A DNA stretch of 64,000 bases, taken from contig LADM01000133.1 of assembly GCA_000961645.1 (NCBI GenBank), positions 62,001 through 126,000 on the forward strand, written 5' to 3'. The notes beneath the pieces were generated by a model. That model made no database searches, had not been told where the DNA came from, and saw only the letters and a program-made list of their open reading frames with translations. Source of the DNA: Gammaproteobacteria bacterium BRH_c0 (GTDB taxonomy: Bacteria; Pseudomonadota; Gammaproteobacteria; Pseudomonadales; Porticoccaceae). Shown piece after piece: positions 41,113-50,121 of this stretch (positions within the stretch are counted from its first letter, which is position 1; every line of letters begins with the position of its first letter). The translations under genes and the position numbers were made by a program.

Positions 41113-42759
41113 TCAGGGCGCGCGGCACAGCCAGTTTTTGGCGTCATACACGGCCTGCTTGCTCTGGCCCGCATCGGCCTTGAAAACCGCGATTTGCGGG
41201 TAGGGGCACAGCAGGAAGTCACGATCCTCGCCCACCGGGGGAGGAATCACCACGCCGGACACCTGGCCGGTTTTGGGGTCGGCAAAGATCAGTTTGGCGC
41301 GGTCATCGCCGCGGTGAGTAACCACCGGGCCTGGTGCTACATCCTTCTCAACCCAGTCAATCATGGAGCGGATAAACTGGTCAGGCGCATCCAGCGGGCC
41401 GGTGCCAGAGCCACAGTGGCCCATGCCCGGGATCTGGTAGAGGCGGGCAAATTCATCCAGCTTCGCCGCATCGCCCACGCTTTTGCCCGCGTCGTGGTAG
41501 TACTGCTCCAGCTCCAGATCGCCACAGCAGGAATCGCTGCGCCCGTTCCACAGGATCACCTTGCCGCCCGCTTCGTAGAACCCCTTCAGGTCGGCGGAGT
41601 AGGGCATGCCAAAGCCGGTGCGCTTGGCCGCTGCCCACCAGTCGTCGATGTGCTTCTGGTTGTTGAAGTCAAACTTCAGTACATCGTAGTCCTTGCCAAA
41701 ATAGGCGTGGGCCAGGGAGGTGGACATGGTGAAACCGGCAGAGGCGCGCATGGCGTTTTCACGGGTGGGTTCTGTCGACCAGGGTGGCGGGGTCTGGCCG
41801 AGGAACTGCGACCACATGGTCATGTTGGTGATCTGCATGGGCTGGGCGAGGAGCTTGCCATCGGGACCGCGGGCGCCGTCGAGAATCGCCTTGATGCTGG
41901 TGATTTCGGGCTGGGTCAGGCAGTCGGCCTTGTCTCCGACCGGGCACTTGAGGCTGGCGACATCGAAATCGCAGAGGCGGTGATCGGCTACCACGTCGTC
42001 CATCACACCGTCGGTTGCGTCGCAGGCGGCGGTGACCTTGCCGTCCACCATGGCGAGCTTGGCGGGTGACAGCCAGGCACCGGGTTCGCGGTACATTTCC
42101 TGGGCGGCGTGGATAAACTTGAGCATGGAGCCGCTGCTGCGGCCGCCGGGGGCGCCGAGAATCACACCGTCGTAATCCTCGGGGTAGTTTTCAATGGCCT
42201 GGGTGGCCATGCGCCCGCCGCCGGAGCAGCCGGAGGTGTAGCGGTACAGCTCGTCGCTGTCGTAATAGGCTTTGGTCAGCGCCTGGGCGGCCACGGTGGT
42301 GACGTGGGCACCGCGATGGTTGTGGTCGAGAGCCTTGGCGGGGCTTTCACTGAGAAAATTCCAGTCGCCGCCGGAACCCTGGCGACCGGTGTCGGTGCCT
42401 GCCACGGCAAAACCGGCGCGCAATGGATTGCCTGCGGGGATTTGCGAGTCGGTGGGCACATAACCTGCCGAGCCGCCGAGGCCGATAAAGTAAAAGCGCT
42501 TGGTCCAGCCTTCATCCGGCAGTTGCAGGCGAAAGTTGACCTGGTTGGGACCGGGGTTGGTGGTGATGATATGGCCGTCGATCTTGCAGTGGGCTACCGG
42601 GGTGGGCAGCGCTTCTACAGAGTCGATGATGGTGCCTTTGGGGGCGATGGCCTGGATGCTTTCGGTGGTGCACTCCGGCTTTGCCAGAGCTGCGCTGCTG
42701 CCAAAGGTGGCGGCGAGCATGGCTGCGGCCAGATATCGTTGGGTGAATGTGTGGTTCAT
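41113..42759 (-). CDS. Tannase/feruloyl esterase family hydrolase, exported (paralogue 5)
   Basis: 548 residues from ATG 42759 (MNHTFTQRYLAAAML); the frame extends 75 bp further, but the signal peptide (to about AALAKPE) fits this start. Cys178-Ser179 in SGCSGGGRMA, Asp in WNGRSDSCC (Ser instead of Pro before the Cys pair), and His-Cys in GMGHCGSG. Middle copy of the three tandem leftward esterases. Tandem array and high similarity point to recent duplication followed by diversification of specificity. Confidence 0.94.
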   Translation of the reverse strand: MNHTFTQRYLAAAMLAATFGSSAALAKPECTTESIQAIAPKGTIIDSVEALPTPVAHCKIDGHIITTNPGPNQVNFRLQLPDEGWTKRFYFIGLGGSAGYVPTDSQIPAGNPLRAGFAVAGTDTGRQGSGGDWNFLSESPAKALDHNHRGAHVTTVAAQALTKAYYDSDELYRYTSGCSGGGRMATQAIENYPEDYDGVILGAPGGRSSGSMLKFIHAAQEMYREPGAWLSPAKLAMVDGKVTAACDATDGVMDDVVADHRLCDFDVASLKCPVGDKADCLTQPEITSIKAILDGARGPDGKLLAQPMQITNMTMWSQFLGQTPPPWSTEPTRENAMRASAGFTMSTSLAHAYFGKDYDVLKFDFNNQKHIDDWWAAAKRTGFGMPYSADLKGFYEAGGKVILWNGRSDSCCGDLELEQYYHDAGKSVGDAAKLDEFARLYQIPGMGHCGSGTGPLDAPDQFIRSMIDWVEKDVAPGPVVTHRGDDRAKLIFADPKTGQVSGVVIPPPVGEDRDFLLCPYPQIAVFKADAGQSKQAVYDAKNWLCRAP

Positions 42760-42824
42760 GGGGCTATCTCTTGATGGTTGATTTTCTGGTTGCCAGGCTC
42801 TGTGGGGTATCACTGCCTGGAACT

Positions 42825-42851
42825 TCGCTCCCACGCAGAGCGTGGGAGCGA
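42825..42851. repeat. REP-like palindrome between two tannase genes
   Basis: TCGCTCCCACG-CAGAG-CGTGGGAGCGA is a perfect 11-bp stem with a 5-nt loop, 20 bp past the stop of paralogue 6. The GCTCCCACGC/GCGTGGGAGC type recurs as an intergenic palindrome in many proteobacteria, so it may be a dispersed element that also serves as a terminator-like hairpin. Confidence 0.65.
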
Positions 42852-42870
42852 GACATGGGCCTATATTTTT

Positions 42871-44517
42871 CTAGCCGGGTGTTTTGCAACTCCAGTTTTT
42901 GGCCTTGTGCACCGCGCCTTCTACGCTTGCCATTGCCTTGTCAAAGGTCGGCACCTGGGGATAGGGGCACAGGGTAAAGTCGTGAGGGGCACCCTTGGGT
43001 GGAGGAATCATCACACCGGATACCTGCCCGGTTTCGGGGTCGGCAAACAGCAGTTTGGTGCGTTCGGCACCGCGGTGGGCAACAATTTTGTCCGGTGCCT
43101 TGCCGTTTTCCACCCAGTCGATCATCGCTCTGATCATCTGGTCAGGCGCATCCTGGGGACCGGTGCCGCCGCCGCAGTGGGCCATGCCGGGGATGCGGTA
43201 GTACTTGGCGAACTCATCGACTTTGGCAACACCACCGGCTTTTTCTGCCACATCGTGGTAGTACTCATTCATTTTGGTGTCGAGACAGCAGGGGTCGCTG
43301 ACGCCGTTCCAGAGAATGACCTTGCCGCCGCTATCCCTGAATTTGTTGAGGTCGGCCTTGAAAGGCACACCGAACTCAACTTTGCGCTGACCTGCCTGCC
43401 AGGCGTCAAGGTGGGCCTGGTTGGTCAGGTCGATGTCTTTCAGCACATCGATACCGGGACCCATATAGACATTGGCCATGGTGCTGGCAATTACATAACC
43501 ACCGGAGCTTTTGGCAATATTTTCCATCGAGGCTTCCGGCGACCAGGGTGGTGGTACCGGGCCGAGGAATCCAGACCAGGCGGTCATGTTGGAGATCGGC
43601 CAGCCGGGGCGGATCGGGTTGCCATCCGGCCCGATGGGGCCCTTGAGTATGGCCTTGACGCTTTTCAGTTCCGGTGCGGTGAGGCATTCGGCGCCATCGC
43701 CGCTGTCGCACTTGAGCTGGTCAAAGTCGTAGGTGCAGGCACGTTCGTCCCAGATCAGGCCATCCACGGCGCCATCCAGGGCGTCGCAGTGGGCAGTGAC
43801 CTTCTGTTCCAGCATCGCGAGTTTGGCCGGCGACAGCCACGAGCCCGGCTCGCGGGTCATCTGCTGGGCGTTGTAGATAAAGGAGAGGATGGTGGTCCAG
43901 TCGCCGGGGGCGCCGAGGACAACGCCATCAAAATCCTCGGGATGGCGTTCGATGGCTTCGGTGCTCATGCGCGCCCCGCCGGAACAGCCGGACATATAGC
44001 GGTACATCTTGTCGGTGTCGTAGTAGGACTTGGTGATCTGCTGTGCCGCCACGTTGGTGACGTGGGCGCCGCGGTCACGGTGATCAAGCGCCTTGGCCTT
44101 GCTTTCACCGACAAAATCCCAGTCGAGCATATGGCCCTGACGCCCGGTGTCGGTACCCGCCACGGCAAAACCGCCGAGCAGGGGGTTCCCCGCAGGCACC
44201 TGGGAATCGGTGGGCACATAACCCGCAGAGCCACCCATGCCGATAAAGAAGTAGCGTCCGGTCCAACCTTCATCGGGCAATTGCAGGCGAAAGTTGACCT
44301 CGTTGGGGCCGGGATTGGTGGTGGTAATGGTACCTTCAACCCTGCAGTGGGGGACCGGTGTGGCCGTTGGTGTTGCGCTGGTGATCTTGGTGTCAGCCGG
44401 GGAATAGCCCTGGATGGTGTCGATGTTGCACTTATCGCTGGCCAGGGCTGTACCTGACAAGGCCAGCGAGGCGAACACGCCGCTGGCCAGCAGTTGTCGT
44501 TTGAGGATCGTTTTCAT
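42871..44517 (-). CDS. Tannase/feruloyl esterase family hydrolase, exported (paralogue 6)
   Basis: 548 residues, AAGGA seven bases before the ATG. Signal peptide to about GTALASDK. Cys178-Ser179 (SGCSGGARMS, with Ala in place of the third Gly), Asp in WNGVSDPCC, and His-Cys in GMAHCGGG. First of the three leftward tandem copies and 97 bp from the divergent tannase-like gene upstream on the same strand. Substrate unknown. Confidence 0.94.
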   Translation of the reverse strand: MKTILKRQLLASGVFASLALSGTALASDKCNIDTIQGYSPADTKITSATPTATPVPHCRVEGTITTTNPGPNEVNFRLQLPDEGWTGRYFFIGMGGSAGYVPTDSQVPAGNPLLGGFAVAGTDTGRQGHMLDWDFVGESKAKALDHRDRGAHVTNVAAQQITKSYYDTDKMYRYMSGCSGGARMSTEAIERHPEDFDGVVLGAPGDWTTILSFIYNAQQMTREPGSWLSPAKLAMLEQKVTAHCDALDGAVDGLIWDERACTYDFDQLKCDSGDGAECLTAPELKSVKAILKGPIGPDGNPIRPGWPISNMTAWSGFLGPVPPPWSPEASMENIAKSSGGYVIASTMANVYMGPGIDVLKDIDLTNQAHLDAWQAGQRKVEFGVPFKADLNKFRDSGGKVILWNGVSDPCCLDTKMNEYYHDVAEKAGGVAKVDEFAKYYRIPGMAHCGGGTGPQDAPDQMIRAMIDWVENGKAPDKIVAHRGAERTKLLFADPETGQVSGVMIPPPKGAPHDFTLCPYPQVPTFDKAMASVEGAVHKAKNWSCKTPG

Positions 44518-44614
44518 GATGTTGTCCTTTTATTGTGTTTTGGTAAATTCTGCACTGCGGCCCGCTCGGGTGTGACCTTTCAGGCAGTGAGCGGGCAACA
44601 GCCAGTGTGCGCCC

Positions 44615-46714
44615 TCAGCTCACCACTACCCGTGCCGAGGCAACATTCTCAATGCGGCGATTGGTGGCATTGAGATCGCCACCGCGGTGGGATGTGACCC
44701 GCGCCGTCACAAAGTAAACCCCTGGTTGATCGTAGCGGTGACTGGTGCTCATTTCGACCAGTTCAGGCTTGTCTTCCGGCTGATGCTTTTCAGGATAACT
44801 GCCGAGGCCGTCAAAATCCCATTCCACGCTGATAATGGCGCCGGTGCCCGCCGGAATTTCGGCATGTACCTTGAGCGCCACTGTCCCACCCGTTTTCAAC
44901 TCTGCGCGGCTCGCGCCGTTGGCGTCGACCTTGACCACCGGCTGAATGCCACCGCGCTGTGCGGCACTGTCGGGCAGGGTCACCTTGCCATCGGCAAAGG
45001 TAAAGGCTGTCGCCAGCGGCTCAACGCCGTTTTCCACCCAGTCGATCATATCCCACAGGCACTGTTCGATGATCTCATGGTAGTTCACCAGCCAGGTGTT
45101 TGCATTGCGTCCCGGTTGCTGCGGTGTCATGGCGGGTGGGATGTGCTCGGCATTCTGGGTCCAGCGCAGGCAGAATTTTTTCGCTGCCTGTTCCGGGCCC
45201 TGGGCTTGCTCCACCGCCTGTTTGTAAAACAGCCCCTGGGGTGGCCACAGGGAGGCATCGTGGGTGTGATGCACCCACATCAGTTTGCCCTCGTACTGGC
45301 CGGAGTAGGGCACCCCCATCAGGGGTGACTGCAGGGGTACGCCGTGCTGGGGATACATCGGTTTGCCGTCCACCCGCAGGAAGTCGTAGAGGCTGTCGTC
45401 GGAAATGTGGTGGCGGTAGTAATAGCAGAAGGCGAGGAAGGCGCGGTTGTCGATTTGCACCTGGTCGCCCACCTTGACGTCCATAAAGCGCTTGAGGTTG
45501 GCCTCACCGTGGCCCTCGCAGAAGAAAAAGTCGCCACCGTGGTTAAGGGTATAGAGTTGGCGGCCTGCTGCACCGCCGTTAAGCACCTTGACACCGCTGC
45601 CGAGCCGGTAGCCCTGAGGAATACCCTTGACCTCAATGCCGATGGGCAGGTCGAGATGGCCCATCAGCGAGGCCAGCAGGATCACAAAGGGTTTGGCGTT
45701 GGCGAATTCGGGACCGGCAAAATCCGGGCTGTCGCGGAATTCCCTGGCGGTGACAATGCGGCTGATGGTGCCGGTGACATTGATCAGGTCATTGGCGACA
45801 TGCTCGGGGTTGTCGTGGCCCACATAGCCGGGTTTGGTCCAGAACGCCTTGAAATAGTCAGCATCTTCCTTTTGCAGCATGTCGGCGATGGAGGTCCACA
45901 ACCACATCTGGCCCATGGGCTGGCTGATCATGAACTCGTCGCCGCGCGGGTAGCCGAGACGATAGAGGTTGGCCAGTTCTTCCCGTTGATGGGCAGTAAG
46001 TGATGCGTAGGGATCGCCGCCGCCGGGTTGCATGGCATCGATGACGCTGGCGAGTTTATCGCCCAGCAGGCGCTGGACATTGAACATCGAGCCAAAGCCA
46101 ATGGGTTGGTCGCTGCGTACCCGCGATCGGGTGCCGTGCTTGTCGATATTGCCGCCGCCCATATAGGGTACGGCGCCATCGTAGACACCGGCCCCGTACT
46201 CCAGACACAGGGGCGAGCGCCGTCCGCCGCCGCTGCCGCCCCACACATAGCCGCGCGACACTGGCTTGCCATACACCTGCTCGGCGATAAAGCGCGAGAA
46301 GCGCGCACTCTCAATGCTGGCGCGGTGACCGTAGAGGGTGGGATCTTCACCGCCTTTCGGGTCGATATCATCGCCGATATGGCCGGAGTTGGACTCGATC
46401 ATATAGCCGCCCATACGCTGGATCATCGCGAAGGTGCCGCTGATCTGCCCGGCGTAGCCACCAAAAAAATCCTCGTGACCGGCATGGCCGCCTTCGATGG
46501 GATGGAACATGCGCCCTTTCCAGTGTTCGGCCGGGGGGAAATAGAACGAGAAGCGGGTATCGGTGTCGGCAAAGCCTCCGTGTACATGGCGGTGGGGGAT
46601 GGGGGTATCCCGCCACTCATCCCGGTCGATATAGGGAGTGCCAAAAAAGGGGTCTGTTAGCTGGTAGGATTCGATCTGCAATGCCGTCAGAGATGGGTGG
46701 TTAGCAGCACTCAT
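44615..46714 (-). CDS. Divergent cytosolic tannase-like hydrolase with C-terminal PKD-like domain
   Basis: 699 residues with no signal peptide. The alpha/beta-hydrolase part (about 40-580) shares the scaffold of tannases (a GGSGGGRRSP nucleophile elbow and DMIDWVENGVEP near the end) but lacks the Cys before Ser and the His-Cys pair, so the CS-D-HC disulfide is absent, as expected for a cytosolic enzyme. A C-terminal beta-sandwich (about 600-699), with ISVEWDFDGLGSYP and HRYDQPGVYFVTARVTSH, is PKD/Ig-like, unusual inside the cell. It lies next to three exported tannases and may act on the imported product. Confidence in the hydrolase fold is fair; the reaction is unknown. Confidence 0.65.
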   Translation of the reverse strand: MSAANHPSLTALQIESYQLTDPFFGTPYIDRDEWRDTPIPHRHVHGGFADTDTRFSFYFPPAEHWKGRMFHPIEGGHAGHEDFFGGYAGQISGTFAMIQRMGGYMIESNSGHIGDDIDPKGGEDPTLYGHRASIESARFSRFIAEQVYGKPVSRGYVWGGSGGGRRSPLCLEYGAGVYDGAVPYMGGGNIDKHGTRSRVRSDQPIGFGSMFNVQRLLGDKLASVIDAMQPGGGDPYASLTAHQREELANLYRLGYPRGDEFMISQPMGQMWLWTSIADMLQKEDADYFKAFWTKPGYVGHDNPEHVANDLINVTGTISRIVTAREFRDSPDFAGPEFANAKPFVILLASLMGHLDLPIGIEVKGIPQGYRLGSGVKVLNGGAAGRQLYTLNHGGDFFFCEGHGEANLKRFMDVKVGDQVQIDNRAFLAFCYYYRHHISDDSLYDFLRVDGKPMYPQHGVPLQSPLMGVPYSGQYEGKLMWVHHTHDASLWPPQGLFYKQAVEQAQGPEQAAKKFCLRWTQNAEHIPPAMTPQQPGRNANTWLVNYHEIIEQCLWDMIDWVENGVEPLATAFTFADGKVTLPDSAAQRGGIQPVVKVDANGASRAELKTGGTVALKVHAEIPAGTGAIISVEWDFDGLGSYPEKHQPEDKPELVEMSTSHRYDQPGVYFVTARVTSHRGGDLNATNRRIENVASARVVVS

Positions 46715-47051
46715 TAGTTACAACTCCCTGGTCTTTTATAGGTATTTGATTGGTTGAGGTAGAAACGCAATCGCGTCTGGGCTGTGTGCCACTGTTATCT
46801 GCAGTGGCGACGGCTACAGCCTGGCAGGCGCTGCTGGAGCCATACTTTCAGTACATTACAGGCAAATTATTTAATTTACAATATTGTATATTTACTCTGG
46901 CCGTCACGGACGCACGGCTACGGCTGGGGTCTGGATTGAGTGTATCAGGGTGGATGTTTGCAGGGGCGCTGTAACAGAAGGCTGCGAGTCTTTTGCCGCC
47001 ACAGTGATTTTCTGTCATCCTCACTTGCAGAATCACCGTATGGGGTAATGG
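46715..47051. other. 337-bp intergenic region, divergent promoters
   Basis: Separates a leftward esterase gene from a rightward metallopeptidase gene. An AT-rich patch near 46855-46895 could hold a promoter. No gene, repeat or RNA was recognised. Confidence 0.4.
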
Positions 47052-48170
47052 ATGCGACTTTTTTCCTGCCAGAATTGCCGCCAGTTGGTCTATTTTGAAA
47101 ATGTATCCTGCACACGCTGTGGCGCTGTCCTCGGATTCCTTCCCGATCAACTGCAGTTAGTTGCCCTCGACCCGGTTGTAGCGGGTGATGTATGGAGACC
47201 ATTGGGCGGGGGCGACGGCACTCGCCACTACCGACACTGCGCAAACCGCGTTGTTCACGATGTCTGCAACTGGATGGTTCCCGTTGAAGATCATCAGGAC
47301 TATTGCCTGGCTTGTCGTCTCAATCACACCATTCCCGACCTGACAGTAGCGGGCAACATGGCCTTGTGGCACCGTATCGAGACAGAGAAACGCCGCCTGA
47401 TCTACAGCCTGCTACGTCTGGGCCTGCCAGTGACGGCGCGTAGTGACAGCTGCGCCGGTCTGGCGTTTGATTTTTTGGCAGATACTGAGCCGACCTTCAC
47501 AGAAACAGGCAGGGTGTTTACCGGCCATGCGGATGGTCTGATTACTCTCAATGTGGCGGAGGCTGATCCCGTGGTGCGTGAGCGAATGCGCTCCCGCATG
47601 GCAGAACCCTATCGGACCATTCTCGGGCATTTTCGTCACGAATCCGGCCATTACTACTGGGAGCGCCTGGTGGCTGGTAGCGACTGGCTCACTGCCTACA
47701 GGTCGATGTTCGGGGATGAAAGGCAGGATTACCAGACCGCCTTGCAGAACCATTACGCCTGCGGGCCTGCCCCGGGCTGGGGTGGCATCTTTGTCAGCGC
47801 CTATGCCAGCAGCCATCCCTGGGAGGACTGGGCTGAATCCTGGGCCCATTACCTGCACATTATCGACACTCTGGAAACGGCCTATCAGTTTGGTCTAGAG
47901 GTGAAACCCCGGGTGGCTTGCAAGGATGAGATCCGTGTCGGTCTGGCCTTTGATCCCTACCACCAGACCGATTTTCAGGCTGTGATCGACCATTGGTTGC
48001 CGCTGACTTATGCCCTCAACAGTCTCAATCGCAGTATGGGTCACGAGCACCTTTACCCCTTTGTGCTGGCGGCGCCTGTCATCGACAAGCTGAATCTGAT
48101 ACATCGCATTGTCCAGGCCGCCAGTCTGCCGTGCATCCAGAGCGCCCAGGGGCAGGCCTCTCACAACTGA
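47052..48170 (+). CDS. Zinc-ribbon and putative zinc-binding metallopeptidase
   Basis: 372 residues. The N-terminal zinc ribbon has Cys6, Cys9, Cys20 and Cys23 (FSCQNCRQ, VSCTRCGAV) and further Cys near 63-90. The metallopeptidase domain follows, with the zinc helix HFRHESGHYYW giving His196-Glu197 and His200, then a second acidic zone PWEDWAESWAHYLH that supplies a third ligand in such families. Members are conserved, cytosolic and of unknown substrate. Transcribed alone and followed by a hairpin. The family call is good. Confidence 0.85.
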   Translation: MRLFSCQNCRQLVYFENVSCTRCGAVLGFLPDQLQLVALDPVVAGDVWRPLGGGDGTRHYRHCANRVVHDVCNWMVPVEDHQDYCLACRLNHTIPDLTVAGNMALWHRIETEKRRLIYSLLRLGLPVTARSDSCAGLAFDFLADTEPTFTETGRVFTGHADGLITLNVAEADPVVRERMRSRMAEPYRTILGHFRHESGHYYWERLVAGSDWLTAYRSMFGDERQDYQTALQNHYACGPAPGWGGIFVSAYASSHPWEDWAESWAHYLHIIDTLETAYQFGLEVKPRVACKDEIRVGLAFDPYHQTDFQAVIDHWLPLTYALNSLNRSMGHEHLYPFVLAAPVIDKLNLIHRIVQAASLPCIQSAQGQASHN

Positions 48171-48240
48171 CAGGGCTGAAGCGACGGGCCCCGAGTGATA
48201 GGGTGGAGGGAGTTAGGGCAAGGCAGTATGACCGGACAAT

Positions 48241-48264
48241 AAAAAAGGCCCCCTAGGGGGCCAA
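48241..48264 (-). terminator. Terminator of the small membrane-protein gene
   Basis: GGCCCCCTAGGGGGCC (48247-48262) is a perfect 16-bp palindrome. On the minus strand it is followed by TTTTTT, so it ends the leftward 55-residue gene; for the rightward metallopeptidase gene it gives a hairpin without a T tract. Confidence 0.8.
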
Positions 48265-48294
48265 AACGGAGTCGGTATCGAGCTTGTATCAGGT

Positions 48295-48462
48295 TCAGGA
48301 CTTGGGTGGCTTCTGCTTTGTAAAGATCAAAGCGATACCAACTAGCAACGCACCCAGTGACAACATGATCGCCTGATGGAAGGGCAGCAAGTCAGTGCCA
48401 CTGAGGCCAGCCACGGCGGCAACTATCGCAACACAAAAGCACAAGCCCGCCCCCCACAACAT
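48295..48462 (-). CDS. Small membrane protein, 55 residues
   Basis: Begins MLWGAGLCFCVAIVAAVAGL at an ATG with GGAGG six bases upstream, and ends TKQKPPKS. Two hydrophobic segments (about 3-20 and 30-47) separated by a short polar turn suggest two membrane helices with a basic C-terminus in the cytoplasm. Followed by a clear terminator. No family recognised; the strong ribosome site and the terminator make it a likely real gene. Confidence 0.7.
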   Translation of the reverse strand: MLWGAGLCFCVAIVAAVAGLSGTDLLPFHQAIMLSLGALLVGIALIFTKQKPPKS

Positions 48463-48541
48463 GTTTTCCTCCAGTACTGCTGAGTTTCTCCAGCCATCAC
48501 CTATGGTGCGACATGGTGATCACACGATTGCTGCTTTTTGG

Positions 48542-48736
48542 CTAGCAGTTACCTTCCATGCCGTCGACGCAGTCCTCGATTTGTTCGCCTGCTTCCTCGA
48601 TTTGCTCGCCGGCCTCTCTGGCTGCGTCATCAAGGGCTTCACCTGTACGTTCTGCAGGACCTTCTCTTTCGCAGCCCGCCAGTAACGCCATTGCTACAAA
48701 TGCGATACCCAATGTATTCCTGATAGATGACTTCAT
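48542..48736 (-). CDS. Small acidic lipoprotein
   Basis: 64 residues, AAGGAG six bases before the ATG. Signal peptide with lipobox LLAGC (Cys22), then an acidic helical tail with the repeated unit EAGEQIEEAGEQIED, and a final Cys pair. Similar small entericidin- or YgdI-like lipoproteins are envelope-associated; the exact family is unclear. Presumably anchored in a membrane after lipidation. Monocistronic. Confidence 0.75.
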   Translation of the reverse strand: MKSSIRNTLGIAFVAMALLAGCEREGPAERTGEALDDAAREAGEQIEEAGEQIEDCVDGMEGNC

Positions 48737-48911
48737 GATTTACTCCTTGTATGAATTGAGGCCCGCCGGACTGCCAGTCGCGAATCACTGCCGACGGGTG
48801 GGTTCACGCTTCGCTATTTTGCGGATCAAACAGTGGTCGGGCGACTGCATCGTGCTGCGCTCTCCACTACTTATCCGCCGGGGTCTCCCCTCCCGGTTGA
48901 AACCTGTAAAA

Positions 48912-49499
48912 CTAGAAACTTACCCTGACGCCGACCGTGACACTGTCAATATCGGTATCCGAACTGTTGGGTGGTACAGGATATTTACTGCTGTCGTACT
49001 CGATGTCATAGCGCTTGTATTCAGCGGTCACGCCGATGGCATCATTGATGCTGAAGAGTGCGCCAACCCCGTAAAACCAGCTTTCATCATCCTGTGAGTG
49101 CTCAACATTCAGCACCTCAACTGAGCCATCCCACCAAAAATGACCGCCCTTGGCATAGATGGAAAAGCTGTTGGAAATAGGGACGCTGCCTACCACGGCG
49201 GCGCCGTAGCCATCCACTTCTGCGCTTGCAGTGCGGTTGCCGTATTTGCCAAAGTCGATGTAATTCCCTTCGACGGCGAGGTAGCGGGTAATCTGCCAGC
49301 CAGCGACGGCTTCCACCAGGTCGCGGTCATCGTCGAAATCACCGCCTCGCGACTTGAATCCACCATAGTTGCCGCCAAGATAAATGCCGGTATCGTTGCT
49401 TGCCTGAGTTTGCCCTGTCTGGGCGCCAGCAAGCGCTGGATACATGGCGGCCAGTGACAATCCTGCCAGTGACAGTCCGGTAATCATCAGTTTTTTCAT
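48912..49499 (-). CDS. Outer-membrane beta-barrel protein (OmpA/OmpW-like fold)
   Basis: 195 residues with GGGAG six bases upstream. Signal peptide to about LAGAQ. Eight-strand porin-like pattern of alternating aromatic and polar residues, starting GIYLGGNYGGFKS, with LVEAVAGWQITRYLAVEGNYID in the middle and the terminal SVTVGVRVSF ending in Phe, the outer-membrane assembly signal. Likely a small structural or adhesion barrel. No substrate is inferred. Confidence 0.82.
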   Translation of the reverse strand: MKKLMITGLSLAGLSLAAMYPALAGAQTGQTQASNDTGIYLGGNYGGFKSRGGDFDDDRDLVEAVAGWQITRYLAVEGNYIDFGKYGNRTASAEVDGYGAAVVGSVPISNSFSIYAKGGHFWWDGSVEVLNVEHSQDDESWFYGVGALFSINDAIGVTAEYKRYDIEYDSSKYPVPPNSSDTDIDSVTVGVRVSF

Positions 49500-49569
49500 G
49501 GTTTACTCCCTTGATTAAAGGTGACTATCCTTTGCTTTAAGCCTTTGCTTTAGACTATTGCCTTCGGCG

Positions 49570-49881
49570 TTATTGTGACTGCGGCTGAGTTTGTGAATCC
49601 TGCATGGTGTCGCTGCCGGTGGCTTCGGTCTCGCTGGCAAGAACCAGGAATTCTTCGAGATTCAGTGTTCCGTCACCATCGCTATCCAGGCGGTTGAAAC
49701 TATCTCCACTGAGTCCAGATGAGGCCGCTTCTTCAGGGCTGAGGCTTTGGCTGGCATCAACATCCAGCTGGTTAAAAATGCCTTTGTAACGCTCCACCGC
49801 ATCAGTGGGTGCACCGGAATCATCGGCAAGTGCTGAGGTGGTGAGAGCCAAGGCAAAGAATGTGGCAATTGCAGTTTTCAT
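49570..49881 (-). CDS. Exported EF-hand protein
   Basis: 103 residues from ATG 49881 (MKTAIATFFALALT). Signal peptide to about SALADD. Two EF-hand calcium loops: DVDASQSLSPEE at about 42-53 and DSDGDGTLNLEEF at about 65-77, the second a perfect canonical loop. The C-terminal tail is rich in Gln, Ser and Thr. Periplasmic calcium-binding role inferred. Neighbour of the beta-barrel gene, same strand, 70 bp away. Confidence 0.85.
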   Translation of the reverse strand: MKTAIATFFALALTTSALADDSGAPTDAVERYKGIFNQLDVDASQSLSPEEAASSGLSGDSFNRLDSDGDGTLNLEEFLVLASETEATGSDTMQDSQTQPQSQ

Positions 49882-49993
49882 ATGGTATCTCCAGTTTGAT
49901 TGCATATTCTCTATCGCAAATGCTGTGCCATTAAAATAATCACATATATTTCAATGGGTTGTGAATTGTTCTTTGGTTGCGAGCGGGTTTTGT

Positions 49994-50009
49994 GTTGCAA
50001 TTGTGCAAC
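49994..50009. promoter_or_regulatory. Small palindrome in the glrK upstream region
   Basis: GTTGCA-ATTG-TGCAAC is a perfect 6-bp dyad, about 110 bp before the glrK start and 110 bp before the divergent EF-hand gene start. Possible operator; the protein is unknown. Confidence 0.3.
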
Positions 50010-50121
50010 TCAAATCGGCCCATAATTTATTTTTATATATAAATCAATAAGTTATGATGTTTCTTATTTGCGACACCGATTTTTTGAGCTAGGTGCGGCG
50101 GACAAACAGCGGAGGAAAAGG

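Noticed and set aside
42778-44457. 559-residue open frame on the plus strand opposite tannase paralogue 6
   Set aside because: It is the antisense shadow of a well-supported esterase gene; the translation has no family motif, and similar long antisense frames lie opposite the Rieske (32722-33903) and Mo enzyme (16309-17322) genes because of GC-rich codon usage.
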